64,000 nucleotides of DNA from CALINF01 sp039980455 (GCA_039980455.1 JBDXCG010000003.1:1054001-1118000); one strand, 5' to 3'; numbered from the stretch's first letter, positions 36,249 through 44,176 are shown. Notes: a model not told the origin generated them from the sequence alone. Numbers and translations are program-made.

Positions 36249-37250
36249 ATGGTCCATAAATTGAATCGTCTGATTTGTAAGATCGTGTTGTTTGTTTGCG
36301 CGACAACCCTCGCAGGATGCTCGTCTGCAGTATCCAGCTATATTTCCGGCCAACAAAGCTTTGAGTACGACCCGATTATCAGTCGTGAGACATTGGCCCA
36401 GCAAGGGTTTTCCAAGTCTGAATTTTGCTCAGCAGTAACCGGTTCCTGCCTAAGCTATTTAGCAGCCACTCCATTATCTGATAAACACAAGTTGAGGTAT
36501 CAGGTTTCGATTCGAGCAAACGGGAAAGAGGAATTGAACCAGCTGGAAATACAGAGGAATGACATAAATTGCTATTCTGGTCTCGTTGTCCTGATCCATG
36601 GCTTCCGGGCATCAAAAGAATTTATGGTTAACTCTGCGCTGTATTTCAGGTTTCTTGGTTTTGATGTAGTGATTCCTGATCTTCTGGGGCACGGTGAATC
36701 GTCACCAGGCATTCGCTTTGGGATAGAAGATAGTAGGGTTATAAGCGAACTACTGGATGAGCTGGAAACAAACGAAAAAGCTCTCATTATTGTCGGGAAC
36801 TCACTAGGAGCGGTTGCTGCCACTGAATTACCCAGTCTAAGAAATGATATCGATGGGCTTGTGCTTCAAGCGCCCATGGTGGTGTTTGACGACGCGGTAG
36901 CGAATTATATGGATGCCTACTCCCCTATTCTATCTTCTGTCATACCTGCATCATCAGTAAAAAGTGGGGCCGTCGAAGCACTGGGGAATGCAGGGTTAGA
37001 AATAGAACAAACTGATATAACTGCCGCACTTGCCAACGGCAGTACACCAACACTTATTCTGGTGTCGAACAGTGACTCTGTTGCTCCGCCAGATAGCTTT
37101 AAACAACTATCAAGTGACCTGATTACAGTAGTTGAGTTTTCCGGCCGGAGTCATCCCTCTATGTCTGTAATAACCCAGCAAGATAATGAAGTCATACGAG
37201 GTTGGTTGCTAACCACGGCAGGGAAATCATCGCAGCGGACGTGCAGCTGA
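36249..37250 (+). CDS. Alpha/beta-hydrolase lipoprotein
   Basis: Protein of 333 aa with a lipoprotein signal (CKIVLFVCATTLAGCSS, lipobox LAGC) and an alpha/beta-hydrolase domain: oxyanion region VVLIHGFRASKEFM, DLLGHGESSP, and nucleophile elbow GNSLGA (Ser). A late Asp (LVSNSDSVAPP) and His (GRSHPSM) complete a plausible triad. It is likely an outer-membrane-anchored esterase or lipase; substrate unknown. The ATG at 36249 is preferred to an upstream TTG. Low G+C by eye. It occupies one interval between repeat copies 4 and 5. Confidence 0.8.
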   Translation: MVHKLNRLICKIVLFVCATTLAGCSSAVSSYISGQQSFEYDPIISRETLAQQGFSKSEFCSAVTGSCLSYLAATPLSDKHKLRYQVSIRANGKEELNQLEIQRNDINCYSGLVVLIHGFRASKEFMVNSALYFRFLGFDVVIPDLLGHGESSPGIRFGIEDSRVISELLDELETNEKALIIVGNSLGAVAATELPSLRNDIDGLVLQAPMVVFDDAVANYMDAYSPILSSVIPASSVKSGAVEALGNAGLEIEQTDITAALANGSTPTLILVSNSDSVAPPDSFKQLSSDLITVVEFSGRSHPSMSVITQQDNEVIRGWLLTTAGKSSQRTCS

Positions 37251-37330
37251 GTACAGCGTTAACTACTGACGGCTTCTGGCCCCAAGGCGGACATTGAGAA
37301 CAGCCGTTCGACCGCACCAAAATAGTTGCA

Positions 37331-37417
37331 GTTGAGGTGATAGCGGACATGACCCCCAAGGCCGAATCAGGCCCCCTAGCGTCCGCTTTCGCCTAATAGC
37401 GGACTTCAGTTTATGCT
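37331..37417 (+). repeat. Array repeat, copy 5
   Basis: Complete copy: GTTGAGGTGATAGCGGACAT, centre CCCCCAAGGCCGAATCAGGC, then GTCCGCTTTCGCCTAATAGC and GGAC, ending TATGCT (37412-37417), 32 nt before the next ATG. Confidence 0.95.
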
Positions 37418-37449
37418 GTGGTCTAGTATAGATTTCAGGAGCAATAGGA

Positions 37450-37827
37450 ATGGATACAGCTGTGGGATTTCTAGAGGTCGCTTTTGTCACCTGGGCGAAC
37501 GTGATCACATTGCTTGCACTGCTGATAACGATAATAAGCGGCTATATGGTCGTAGCTTATGTAGCAGCCGAGAAAATGACAGTGGCACAGGTTGTTATTG
37601 TGAATTTCATATATCTCATAATGACGTTTTTCGTTGGTCTTGCGTGTGTCGAAATGTCTAAGAGAGCGGCACTGTTTGAAGCGGCCGGGTATGAGATTGC
37701 CGTCGATCAGTTTGTTTTTCTCCCTCCGCGGTTCGATATAGCTATGGGGATTCTTGGCGCCATGGGTATATGCGTGATCGCGACTCTAAAGTTTATGTGG
37801 GATATTCGTCACCCCAAGCTGAAATGA
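37450..37827 (+). CDS. Small multi-helix membrane protein, family A
   Basis: Protein of 125 aa, the first of five paralogues in this region (family A). Helices are at about 17-42 (ITLLALLITIISGYMVVAYV), 48-68 and 96-116. Conserved features are SGYxVVAxVA, a basic loop then QVxxVN, and the C-terminal FMWDIRHPK. It is most like the copy at 49164 (shared LEVAFVTW, SGY, KFMWDIRHP). Function unknown; soluble domains are absent, so it may be an accessory membrane subunit or channel-like protein. Its own repeat-borne promoter lies upstream. Confidence 0.8.
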   Translation: MDTAVGFLEVAFVTWANVITLLALLITIISGYMVVAYVAAEKMTVAQVVIVNFIYLIMTFFVGLACVEMSKRAALFEAAGYEIAVDQFVFLPPRFDIAMGILGAMGICVIATLKFMWDIRHPKLK

Positions 37828-37830
37828 CCC

Positions 37831-37922
37831 ACATGAGGTGAAAGTGGACGTTCTCAATTCTCACATCTGAAACCTTTCCTAGAGTTCCGTTTCACCAAGG
37901 AGCCGTCCTTTCGGTTATGCTT
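37831..37922 (+). repeat. Array repeat, copy 6 (diverged)
   Basis: The left arm ACATGAGGTGAAAGTGGACG is clear. The middle and right (TTCCGTTTCACCAAGGAGCC, then TTATGCT) are drifted but in register. It begins three bases after the upstream stop codon. Confidence 0.6.
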
Positions 37923-38029
37923 TCCCACTACTCAAGAATTGGATGGCAGTCGTGACTTAAACGAACCTCGTGATTGGATGATACGGACTCCAGTATTTTT
38001 CCGCTAACTAAATAGCAAGGACCAAAGCT

Positions 38030-38401
38030 ATGGAAATGACGCCTTTTGAATATTTAGAAGTCGCGCACAACAATTGGACACTCACCATGACAATGCTCCA
38101 ATTTCAAGTAACTGCGTGGTTTGGATATCTTGTGGCCGCTCTCTCGGTCGGCCCACGACTAACTCGATTTCAGGTATCCATTTTGAACTTAGTTTTTGTC
38201 GTGTTTTGTGGCTGGTTCATGATGGGCGGGCGCATGTCAGCTATCGCCGCTTTTGAATACGCAAATATTGCTAGGGCTGCGTTGGATATGACTGAGTTGT
38301 CGAGTAGTCGGTTTGGCGTAGTCATCCTGCCATTGCAAATCATAGCGATGTCCGTCTGCTTGAGCTTCATGTGGAGCTTGAGGCGGCCCAAGAAAAAGTA
38401 A
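38030..38401 (+). CDS. Small multi-helix membrane protein, family A
   Basis: Second family A paralogue (123 aa). It opens MEMTPFEYLEVAHNNWTLTM, has GYLVAALSVGPRLTRFQVSILN corresponding to the family's central loop, and ends LSFMWSLRRPKKK. Three or four helices are predicted. Identity with the neighbouring copy is modest, so this is not a recent tandem duplication. AAGGACCAAAGCT precedes the ATG. Function unknown. Confidence 0.78.
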   Translation: MEMTPFEYLEVAHNNWTLTMTMLQFQVTAWFGYLVAALSVGPRLTRFQVSILNLVFVVFCGWFMMGGRMSAIAAFEYANIARAALDMTELSSSRFGVVILPLQIIAMSVCLSFMWSLRRPKKK

Positions 38402-38404
38402 GTT

Positions 38405-38499
38405 CCGCTAAGAGGTGATAGCGGACGTTTCGCACTCTTAGTCCAAATACGCCTTCTAATGTCCGCTTTCGCCTAATAGCGGACATAGGTTTATCCTTG
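38405..38499 (+). repeat. Array repeat, copy 7
   Basis: GCTAAGAGGTGATAGCGGAC, then a diverged centre and GTCCGCTTTCGCCTAATAGC GGACAT, ending TATCCT (38492-38497). It starts three bases after the family A stop codon. The middle and right arms form a 9-bp perfect hairpin (ATGTCCGCT/AGCGGACAT). Confidence 0.95.
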
Positions 38500-38605
38500 T
38501 TTGGTATCTAACAAACACAGAGATAACCAGATGACCGAATCTGAGCTAGGGGAAACTTATAGTTGCGCCGCAGCCAGACAGCCTAACAACAGAAAAGGAG
38601 GTTCA

Positions 38606-39397
38606 TTGAACGTGAAGATTTTAGCGAGGAAATCGCAGGCTTTGCCGCTTGTTTGCTGCTTTGTTGCATTGATTCTTGCTCCGGTTTCAGCACTGCCTTC
38701 CGCGAAAAACAAGGTTCTCTTCGTGGCTTCAAATGTACTCGACATGGGCGACCCGGAGCAACACGATGCACGGAACAACCTGTGGGAATACGCACCGCCC
38801 TTCCATATCTTCGTAATGCACGGTTACGAAGTTGATTTCGTGTCACCTCAAGGTGGCCCAGTTGCATTTATGATGGACCCACTGGGCATTAGCAGCTATG
38901 CCATCAAGTATGAAAACTTCTTGGGCAAGGCTGAAAACACGTTCAGACCCAATGAGATTGATGCCGACCAGTATCAGGCCGTGTATGTCGGTGGTGGCTA
39001 CGGCATATTATTCGACGTGGCGTCCAGCGATACACTGATGAGCCTAATCGGTGGCATTTACGAACATGGCGGCGTAGTAGGCGGAAGTGGGCATGGTCCC
39101 GGCGGGTTTGCCAATGCCACGCTAGGAAGCGGTGACTACCTGGTGGAAGGCAAGCGTGTGGCGGGATTCCCGAACTCGACGGAACGATCCAAGTCATGGG
39201 CCAAGCAAGGCAGCTTGCTACCGTTCCTTGTCGAAGATCAACTTCGGAGAAATGGTGCGCAGGCGCAGAATAAGGAAACATTGGCTGATAAGCATACGGT
39301 CGTTGTCGATCAACGCATCGTTTCAACGATGTTTCTGCCATCAGCTGCATTGGTGGCCGAGGAAATGGTGCGGTTGCTTGAGAGGGAACACCCATGA
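38606..39397 (+). CDS. Exported DJ-1/PfpI-like protein lacking the nucleophile Cys
   Basis: Protein of 263 aa with a signal peptide (LPLVCCFVALILAPVSALP) followed by a DJ-1/PfpI (class I glutamine-amidotransferase-like) domain: NKVLFVASNVLDM, GYEVDFVSPQGGP, YQAVYVGGGYGI. The nucleophile elbow, normally AxxCHG, reads GGSGHGPGG, with Gly in place of Cys, so catalysis by the usual mechanism is unlikely. The start is taken at TTG 38606, which lies four bases after AAAGGAGG (GTG at 38612 also possible); longer starts up to 38501 would bury the signal peptide. Confidence 0.78.
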   Translation: MNVKILARKSQALPLVCCFVALILAPVSALPSAKNKVLFVASNVLDMGDPEQHDARNNLWEYAPPFHIFVMHGYEVDFVSPQGGPVAFMMDPLGISSYAIKYENFLGKAENTFRPNEIDADQYQAVYVGGGYGILFDVASSDTLMSLIGGIYEHGGVVGGSGHGPGGFANATLGSGDYLVEGKRVAGFPNSTERSKSWAKQGSLLPFLVEDQLRRNGAQAQNKETLADKHTVVVDQRIVSTMFLPSAALVAEEMVRLLEREHP

Positions 39398-39492
39398 TGT
39401 CTCTGTCAGGCGCGATTGCGGGGGCTAGCGCGTCAAATGCACGGGCCCTGGGCGTTCGCGCACTCATTGAGGGCTCCGCACCGCCGCATTAA
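39394..39492 (+). CDS. Possible 32-aa ORF coupled to the DJ-1-like gene
   Basis: ATG at 39394 overlaps the upstream stop (ATGA) and the frame runs 32 codons (MMSLSGAIAGASASNARALG). The Ala/Gly/Ser-rich start looks like the N-terminus of a larger coupled protein now cut short; the interval up to the next gene (39493-39700) holds only repeat copy 8. Could be a remnant or a real small protein. Confidence 0.35.
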   Translation: MMSLSGAIAGASASNARALGVRALIEGSAPPH

Positions 39493-39548
39493 ACTGCTAA
39501 GCCTTCCGCCAGTTTGAAGTATCTTCCTCCCTCCATGGGAGTCGATGC

Positions 39549-39645
39549 TGCAGTGAAAGCTATCTGAATAGACAGCGTATCGGCCACGAACCGGAGGGCG
39601 CAGAGGGTCCGCTCTCGCCTAAAAGCGGACATCGGTATGTCCTTC
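39549..39645 (+). repeat. Array repeat, copy 8
   Basis: A weak left arm (GCAGTGAAAGCTATCTGAA) and unrelated centre, then a clear middle-right part GGTCCGCTCTCGCCTAAAAG CGGACATCGG ending near TGTCCT. The orientation is the same as other copies although the next gene lies on the minus strand. Confidence 0.8.
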
Positions 39646-39700
39646 TGAACACCTGGGGGTCTAAGCGTGCAACTTATCAGTTGCGCATTAGTTTCTGCCA

Positions 39701-40207
39701 TCAGTCTCGGCGGCTGGCTTCTATAACGGCGATAGCCTCTATCCAACTCGCACCATTGTCATAGGAGTGGGCGAGCTTCCACGTAAAGTGATCATCCGAA
39801 ATGTTGGTAAACGCTATGCGAAAATCGTATGGCCCTCTTTCGTTGCGTGCACTACCACTTAGTCGCATGTCTCCGTCAATAAAATTACCGCAGAACCAGT
39901 CGTTCGTGAAGCTCTGCGAAGTATCAGTGCCAGCCTGCAACCACCGGCAAACCCATTGGTTCTTGTCGACATCATAAGTTCGCCAAGTTGTGCCTAAGCC
40001 AAGACCAAAGGGGGCTAGCATATCATCTTGAAAGGCGTATCCATCTAATACATAGGTTCCCACCAATCTGGCTTGCGTAGGTTCTGCGTAGACCCCGCTC
40101 TCTAGCATTTGTCTTCGTTCACAGTCCCACTCTCCAGCTAAGAAGGCGAATTGCCCGAACTCTTCAGGTGCATTGGGGTTGGGTGATCTAACAATTGTCG
40201 GTTTCAT
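39701..40207 (-). CDS. DUF1579-like protein
   Basis: Cytosolic protein of 168 aa with the lipocalin-like pattern of DUF1579-type proteins: FGQFAFLAGEWDCERRQML, VGTYVLDGYAFQDDM, GTTWRTYDVDKNQWVCRW, and a C-terminal FTWKLAHSYDNGASW. Such eight- to ten-strand barrels bind small ligands. It lies reversed within the array, between repeat copies 8 and 9, both of which keep the rightward orientation. No clear promoter is seen in its 103-bp upstream gap. Confidence 0.72.
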   Translation of the reverse strand: MKPTIVRSPNPNAPEEFGQFAFLAGEWDCERRQMLESGVYAEPTQARLVGTYVLDGYAFQDDMLAPFGLGLGTTWRTYDVDKNQWVCRWLQAGTDTSQSFTNDWFCGNFIDGDMRLSGSARNERGPYDFRIAFTNISDDHFTWKLAHSYDNGASWIEAIAVIEASRRD

Positions 40208-40310
40208 AGGCAGACACTCGCAGTAATATTGCCTTCTATTGTATGTAGGACGACGCCGGAACTTTTAGGCACGCGGACGTCAAGTATAGAACAACTTCAG
40301 GGCAGAGTGA

Positions 40311-40403
40311 CCGCTTCGAGGTGATAGCGGACAATACCCCCAAGGCCGAATCTGGCTCTATAACGTCCGCTTTCGCCTTATAGCGGACATCGGTCTACTC
40401 TTC
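40311..40403 (+). repeat. Array repeat, copy 9
   Basis: Complete: CCGCTTCGAGGTGATAGCGG, centre ACCCCCAAGGCCGAATCTGG, then AACGTCCGCTTTCGCCTTAT and AGCGGACATCGG, ending TACTCT (40396-40401), 34 nt before the next ATG. Confidence 0.95.
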
Positions 40404-40435
40404 TAGTGCGCAATTCTCTTGGAGGTACCTGATAA

Positions 40436-40807
40436 ATGAGATGGATAATAAGTGTAATTGTATTGATTGCAGCACTGTTTGGTCACTCAGCTTCCGCTGG
40501 TGGGTTGAGCCTTAAGGACTATCTCCAGTTCGCCACTGGCACTGCTGTGGATGACAATGAAGCTGATTTGGTTCTAGCTGGCTGGTATTCGGGAACTATC
40601 GCCATGATTTCAATACTCGATGTGGAAGCAAAACGTAACTGGGGAGAGGGCTTTATTTGCCCTCCCGAAAATCAGCCAGTGAGTGGTAACTTTATGAAGA
40701 GTGCGATTCTCGAACACCTAAATAGGGTGACCTACGAAAGCGCTGATATTCCCATGGCGACTGTAGCCCTAGAAGCGATGCAAGCCGTCTTCCCCTGCGA
40801 GGATTAA
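40436..40807 (+). CDS. Exported Rap1a/Tai-like protein
   Basis: Protein of 123 aa with a signal peptide (IISVIVLIAALFGHSASAG). Its mature region resembles the Rap1a/Tai immunity-type fold: YLQFATGTAVDDNEADLVLAGWYSGT, FICPPENQPVSGNFMK, ALEAMQAVFPCED, with two Cys likely forming a disulfide. Rap1a/Tai proteins neutralise periplasmic T6SS amidases, but many family members occur far from T6SS genes, and none is visible here, so an immunity role is only a possibility. GGAGG lies ten bases before the ATG. Confidence 0.68.
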   Translation: MRWIISVIVLIAALFGHSASAGGLSLKDYLQFATGTAVDDNEADLVLAGWYSGTIAMISILDVEAKRNWGEGFICPPENQPVSGNFMKSAILEHLNRVTYESADIPMATVALEAMQAVFPCED

Positions 40808-40856
40808 GTGACGCGGGGCACAGAGTGAAAGCTGTATAGCTTCCGAAGGTCGAAGT

Positions 40857-40950
40857 GCCGCTTTGAGGTGATAGCGGACATTACCCCCAAGACCGAATCT
40901 GACTCTCTAACGTCCGCTTTCGCCTAGGTACAGACATTGGTATAAGCTTG
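40857..40950 (+). repeat. Array repeat, copy 10
   Basis: GCCGCTTTGAGGTGATAGCG, centre ACCCCCAAGACCGAATCTGA, CTCTAACGTCCGCTTTCGCC, then a drifted right arm (TAGGTACAGACATTGG) and TATAAG. The next ATG is at 40977. Confidence 0.93.
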
Positions 40951-40976
40951 GTTAGTGAAATAGCAGTGAGTAACTC

Positions 40977-41480
40977 ATGGCCTTACTTTCTTGGAAGGAA
41001 GTGATCGAGGGAATCGGTATTGTCTCGATAGTCGCTTCGCTAGTGTTTGTTGGACTACAGATAAAACAGGATCAGGATCTCGCGAGGGCTCAACTAGGTT
41101 CAGAAACCTCAGAATATGTCTCAGAGATCTATTTAATGATGGCTGATCGCGAGTTTTCATCAACGTTTGCAAAGATGTTGCAAGAGCCAGAAAACCTAAC
41201 GCCCCAAGAGATGGTGCAATTGAACGGGGTGCTTGCAGCAGTCGCTGAATTGATTTTCAGGGAGTGCTACCTGTTTGACAGAGGTGTGTATGTAGAGTGC
41301 ACCTCGTTCATAGAAGTACATGGCGAGCGATTCTTTGGCAGCAGATATGCCCAGACGTGGTGGCGCCACAATAGACCTCCATCGCTTTACGGCCTGACGC
41401 AGGAGTTTGACTCAGTGATCGAAGATATTGACGAGAATGCCACAATGGAGATGTTAGAGGCTATGCGGTCGGAATTGTGA
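40977..41480 (+). CDS. Anchored helical protein, family B
   Basis: Protein of 167 aa, one of four paralogues (family B). It has a single N-terminal helix (GIGIVSIVASLVFVGLQIKQ, about 11-30) followed by an all-helical cytosolic domain. The shared pattern is xGAIAxxASLxYLxxQIxxN, then a helix bundle with conserved aromatic residues (here WWRHNRPPSLYGLTQEF). I know no function for this family. It is bounded by repeat copies 10 and 11. Confidence 0.75.
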   Translation: MALLSWKEVIEGIGIVSIVASLVFVGLQIKQDQDLARAQLGSETSEYVSEIYLMMADREFSSTFAKMLQEPENLTPQEMVQLNGVLAAVAELIFRECYLFDRGVYVECTSFIEVHGERFFGSRYAQTWWRHNRPPSLYGLTQEFDSVIEDIDENATMEMLEAMRSEL

Positions 41481-41483
41481 TGC

Positions 41484-41582
41484 CCGCTTTGAGGTGAAAG
41501 CGGACGCTTCATGCCTCCAAGCTGAATCAGCCCCCAAAAGGTCCTCTTTCGCCTACCTAGCGACATTTGCGCTAGGCTATCC
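41484..41582 (+). repeat. Array repeat, copy 11
   Basis: CCGCTTTGAGGTGAAAGCGG, drifted centre, GGTCCTCTTTCGCCTACCTA GCGACATTTGCG, ending TAGGCT. It starts three bases after the stop of the preceding gene. Confidence 0.88.
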
Positions 41583-41620
41583 AATAGCACGATGCCCTAT
41601 TCTTAACAGAGGAATTTATT

Positions 41621-41968
41621 GTGACAACGCTAAAACTCCTTTTGCTCGTATCTACGGTAGTGATCTATGTGTTCACATATTCCGCTGTTACAGCAGAGGG
41701 ATTTAATTGGCCAGCAGTAGCATTTGGAGACATCCTCGCCTTGAATTGGCGTTCTCAATTCGATGCAGACCTCGTAATACACTTATTACTGCTAGCAACC
41801 TGGGTATCATGGAGAGAAGGATTTTCTATGAAAGGGCACTTCTTCGGATTTCTGAGTATCGTGATGGGGGGAATGTTCAGCTTTCCCTATCTCCTCCATG
41901 CAATCTACGTGGCTAAAGGTGATCCCATAGGGGTTCTCCTCGGCGATCATCAAAGCGACCCGGCGTAA
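41621..41968 (+). CDS. Three-helix membrane protein, DUF2834-like
   Basis: Protein of 115 aa with helices at about 4-22, 48-62 and 74-95, and the layout LLLLVSTVVIYVFTYSAV...FNWPAVAFGDILALN...DLVIHLLLLATWVSW...GFLSIVMGGMFSFPYLLHAI, which resembles DUF2834-type membrane proteins. The start is a GTG with AGAGGA eight bases upstream. The gene is bounded by repeat copies 11 and 12. Function unknown. Confidence 0.62.
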   Translation: MTTLKLLLLVSTVVIYVFTYSAVTAEGFNWPAVAFGDILALNWRSQFDADLVIHLLLLATWVSWREGFSMKGHFFGFLSIVMGGMFSFPYLLHAIYVAKGDPIGVLLGDHQSDPA

Positions 41969-42035
41969 TCAGTGCAAGTCTCAATCTGTGGATGATTATT
42001 ACAGTACGGTCAAGCGCTTCGCCGCCTCAAACTTC

Positions 42036-42140
42036 TCGAAAGAGGTGAAAGCGAACATTACCCCCAAGGCCGAATCAGGCTCTAGAACGCGCGCTTTCGC
42101 CTGCTATGGCTTAACTGTGGCGCAGCAATTCATTATGATA
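42036..42140 (+). repeat. Array repeat, copy 12
   Basis: TCGAAAGAGGTGAAAGCGAA, centre ACCCCCAAGGCCGAATCAGG, CGCGCGCTTTCGCCTGCTAT; the right arm is drifted, and a TATGAT hexamer lies at 42134-42139, 23 nt before the next ATG. Confidence 0.88.
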
Positions 42141-42162
42141 ATTTCCAAAAGGCGTTTCTAAT

Positions 42163-42525
42163 ATGACTATGTATGAGTTGGCAGACTACACGAACTCGCT
42201 GCTCGACACCTTCCTCACCTCCTTTACTATCTTTATGTCTATTGTGACGGCGTATGTAGTTACTGCCTTTGTAGCGGGAGACAAGCTGACAAAGTTTCAA
42301 CAGGCAATTGTTAATGTTCTCTTTCTATTATCAACGGGTGTTGTGGGTCTGCTAGCCATACTCACTTTTCGACGATTTTTCCTTCACGCAGTTATGGCCG
42401 AAACTCCTGTAGAATCATTGGACGCACCTGTCGACTTCACTGTTCCGCTAGCGATCCTATTCTTTGTTCTCGTTTCAGGGGCAATGACTTTCATGTGGAG
42501 TGTCAGGCAGCCCAGAGGCGAATAG
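42163..42525 (+). CDS. Small multi-helix membrane protein, family A
   Basis: Third family A paralogue (120 aa): MTMYELADYTNSLLDTFLTS start, TAYVVTAFVAGDKLTKFQQAIVN in the centre, and the C-terminal signature MTFMWSVRQPRGE. Three or four helices. It ends one base before repeat copy 13 begins, as for several genes here. Function unknown. Confidence 0.78.
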   Translation: MTMYELADYTNSLLDTFLTSFTIFMSIVTAYVVTAFVAGDKLTKFQQAIVNVLFLLSTGVVGLLAILTFRRFFLHAVMAETPVESLDAPVDFTVPLAILFFVLVSGAMTFMWSVRQPRGE

Positions 42526-42526
42526 C

Positions 42527-42619
42527 CGCTTCGAGGTGATAGCGGACACTACCTGCCAAGGACTAAATCAGCCTCTCTAACGCCCTCTTTCGCCTATTTC
42601 GGAACATTAGGTCTATACT
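42527..42619 (+). repeat. Array repeat, copy 13
   Basis: CCGCTTCGAGGTGATAGCGG, drifted centre, CTCTAACGCCCTCTTTCGCC TATTTCGGAACATTAGG, ending TATACT (42614-42619). The next gene starts about 100 nt later, further than usual. Confidence 0.92.
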
Positions 42620-42721
42620 GGTTTTATAGGCCGCCTTCAACGCAAAGCCGACGTTCATGAAAGCCCACTACGCGTTTTATGACTTGACTCAGGCATTACA
42701 TTTAGCTGCTCGCTGAAAACC

Positions 42722-44176
42722 ATGGACACCGCAATGACAAGAACCAAATTGATACTAAAACTCTTTCTTGTGCCCTTCATTTTCGCTGGCCTGACGCCCG
42801 CGTGGGCAGAGGAGAAGCCCAATATCGTCCTGGTATTTCTGGATAATTTCGGTTGGGGAGAGCCAGGCTTCAATGGGGGCGGAATCGTTAGGGGCACAGA
42901 GACCCCTCGAATGGACCAAATCGCCACTGACGGGCTGCGCCTAACCAACTTTAACGTTGAAGCGCAGTGTACTCCTTCGCGATCAGCAATTATGACAGGG
43001 CGATATGCTATACGCAGCGGCAATGGCGTCGCTCCTCTCGGCAGTGGCGTCTACGGCCTCGTCCAATGGGAATACACTATGGCGGAGATGCTATCTGATG
43101 CCGGTTATGCAACGGGCATGTTTGGCAAATGGCATCTCGGCCGCACTGAAGGCAGGTTCCCAACCGATCAGGGGTTCGACGAATGGTATGGCATTCACAA
43201 CTCGACCGATGAAGCGACCTACCATAGTCGACCCGGCTTCGCAGACAGTGGCGTCGAGGAAACCTGGGTAATGGAAGCCAGAAAAAGTGAAAAACCCCGC
43301 AAATTGCGACCTTACCGGCTGGACTACCGCCCACTCATTGACAAGGATCTGACGGACAAAGCGATTAAGTTCATGGAAAGCAACGCCAAAATAGACAAGC
43401 CGTTTTTTCTCTTTGTCCCCTACACGGCGACCCATTTTCCCACGATGGTTCACCCCGATTTCGAAGGCAAGTCCGGGAACGGACCTTGGGCCGATATGCT
43501 GATGCAGATCGACGCCTACACCGGTCGGTTGCTCGACTCGATAGACGATCTGGGTCTTCGAGACAATACCATCTTCATCTTTACTGCTGACAACGGGCCG
43601 GAGATGGCACATGGAAACAATATGGTCACGCTACAGTCCACTGCCCAGGGAAGCCCTGGCCCTTGGAGAGGCTCTCTCTTCACCGGCTTCGAGGGAAGCT
43701 TGCGAGTTCCTTTCGCCGTCCGCTGGCCCGGCAAGATACCAGCAGGAAAATCAAGCGACGAAATCGTACACGAGATGGATCTCTTCCCGACACTGGCGAA
43801 AATCACCGGCGGCAAGATCCCGGACGACCGCGAGTTTGATGGTATCGAAATGAAGGACTTCTTTCTTGGTAAGGAAAAGAAATCCGGTCGTGAATCGGTA
43901 ATCGTCTATATGGGTAACGATGTGTACGGAATCAAGTGGCGCAACTGGAAACTTCATTTCAAGGAGTTGGATACGGTCTTCGGGGAAGTCAGGGAATACG
44001 GAATACCCAAGCTATATAATCTCCACAGTGACATGTCCGAGCGAGAAAACGTCTTCTTCGCCGACGCGTGGGTTTCCAAGGCGGCCAGTCCAAAGCTTGT
44101 CGAGCATGCTGAGTCCTTGAAAAGAGAGCCACCGATTAAGCCGGGGACACATGACCCTTACGAACCGCCCAAATGA
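42722..44176 (+). CDS. Exported arylsulfatase-type sulfatase
   Basis: Sulfatase of 484 aa with a signal peptide (LFLVPFIFAGLTPAWAEE). The formylglycine motif is CTPSR at residues 83-87 (CxPSR). Metal-site motifs are NIVLVFLDNFGWGEPG at the mature N-terminus, MFGKWHLGR, and FTADNGPE further on. It would hydrolyse organic sulfate esters in the periplasm, once Cys83 is converted to formylglycine by a maturation enzyme not in this window. It is the longest gene in the accessory region. Substrate (polysaccharide or small aryl sulfate) is not determinable. Two close ATGs (42722, 42734) are possible. Confidence 0.92.
   Translation: MDTAMTRTKLILKLFLVPFIFAGLTPAWAEEKPNIVLVFLDNFGWGEPGFNGGGIVRGTETPRMDQIATDGLRLTNFNVEAQCTPSRSAIMTGRYAIRSGNGVAPLGSGVYGLVQWEYTMAEMLSDAGYATGMFGKWHLGRTEGRFPTDQGFDEWYGIHNSTDEATYHSRPGFADSGVEETWVMEARKSEKPRKLRPYRLDYRPLIDKDLTDKAIKFMESNAKIDKPFFLFVPYTATHFPTMVHPDFEGKSGNGPWADMLMQIDAYTGRLLDSIDDLGLRDNTIFIFTADNGPEMAHGNNMVTLQSTAQGSPGPWRGSLFTGFEGSLRVPFAVRWPGKIPAGKSSDEIVHEMDLFPTLAKITGGKIPDDREFDGIEMKDFFLGKEKKSGRESVIVYMGNDVYGIKWRNWKLHFKELDTVFGEVREYGIPKLYNLHSDMSERENVFFADAWVSKAASPKLVEHAESLKREPPIKPGTHDPYEPPK

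Noticed and set aside
38943..39467. 174-codon open frame on the minus strand opposite the DJ-1-like gene
   Set aside because: Arg/His/Pro-rich translation without family features, fully antisense to a convincing gene; a shadow frame.
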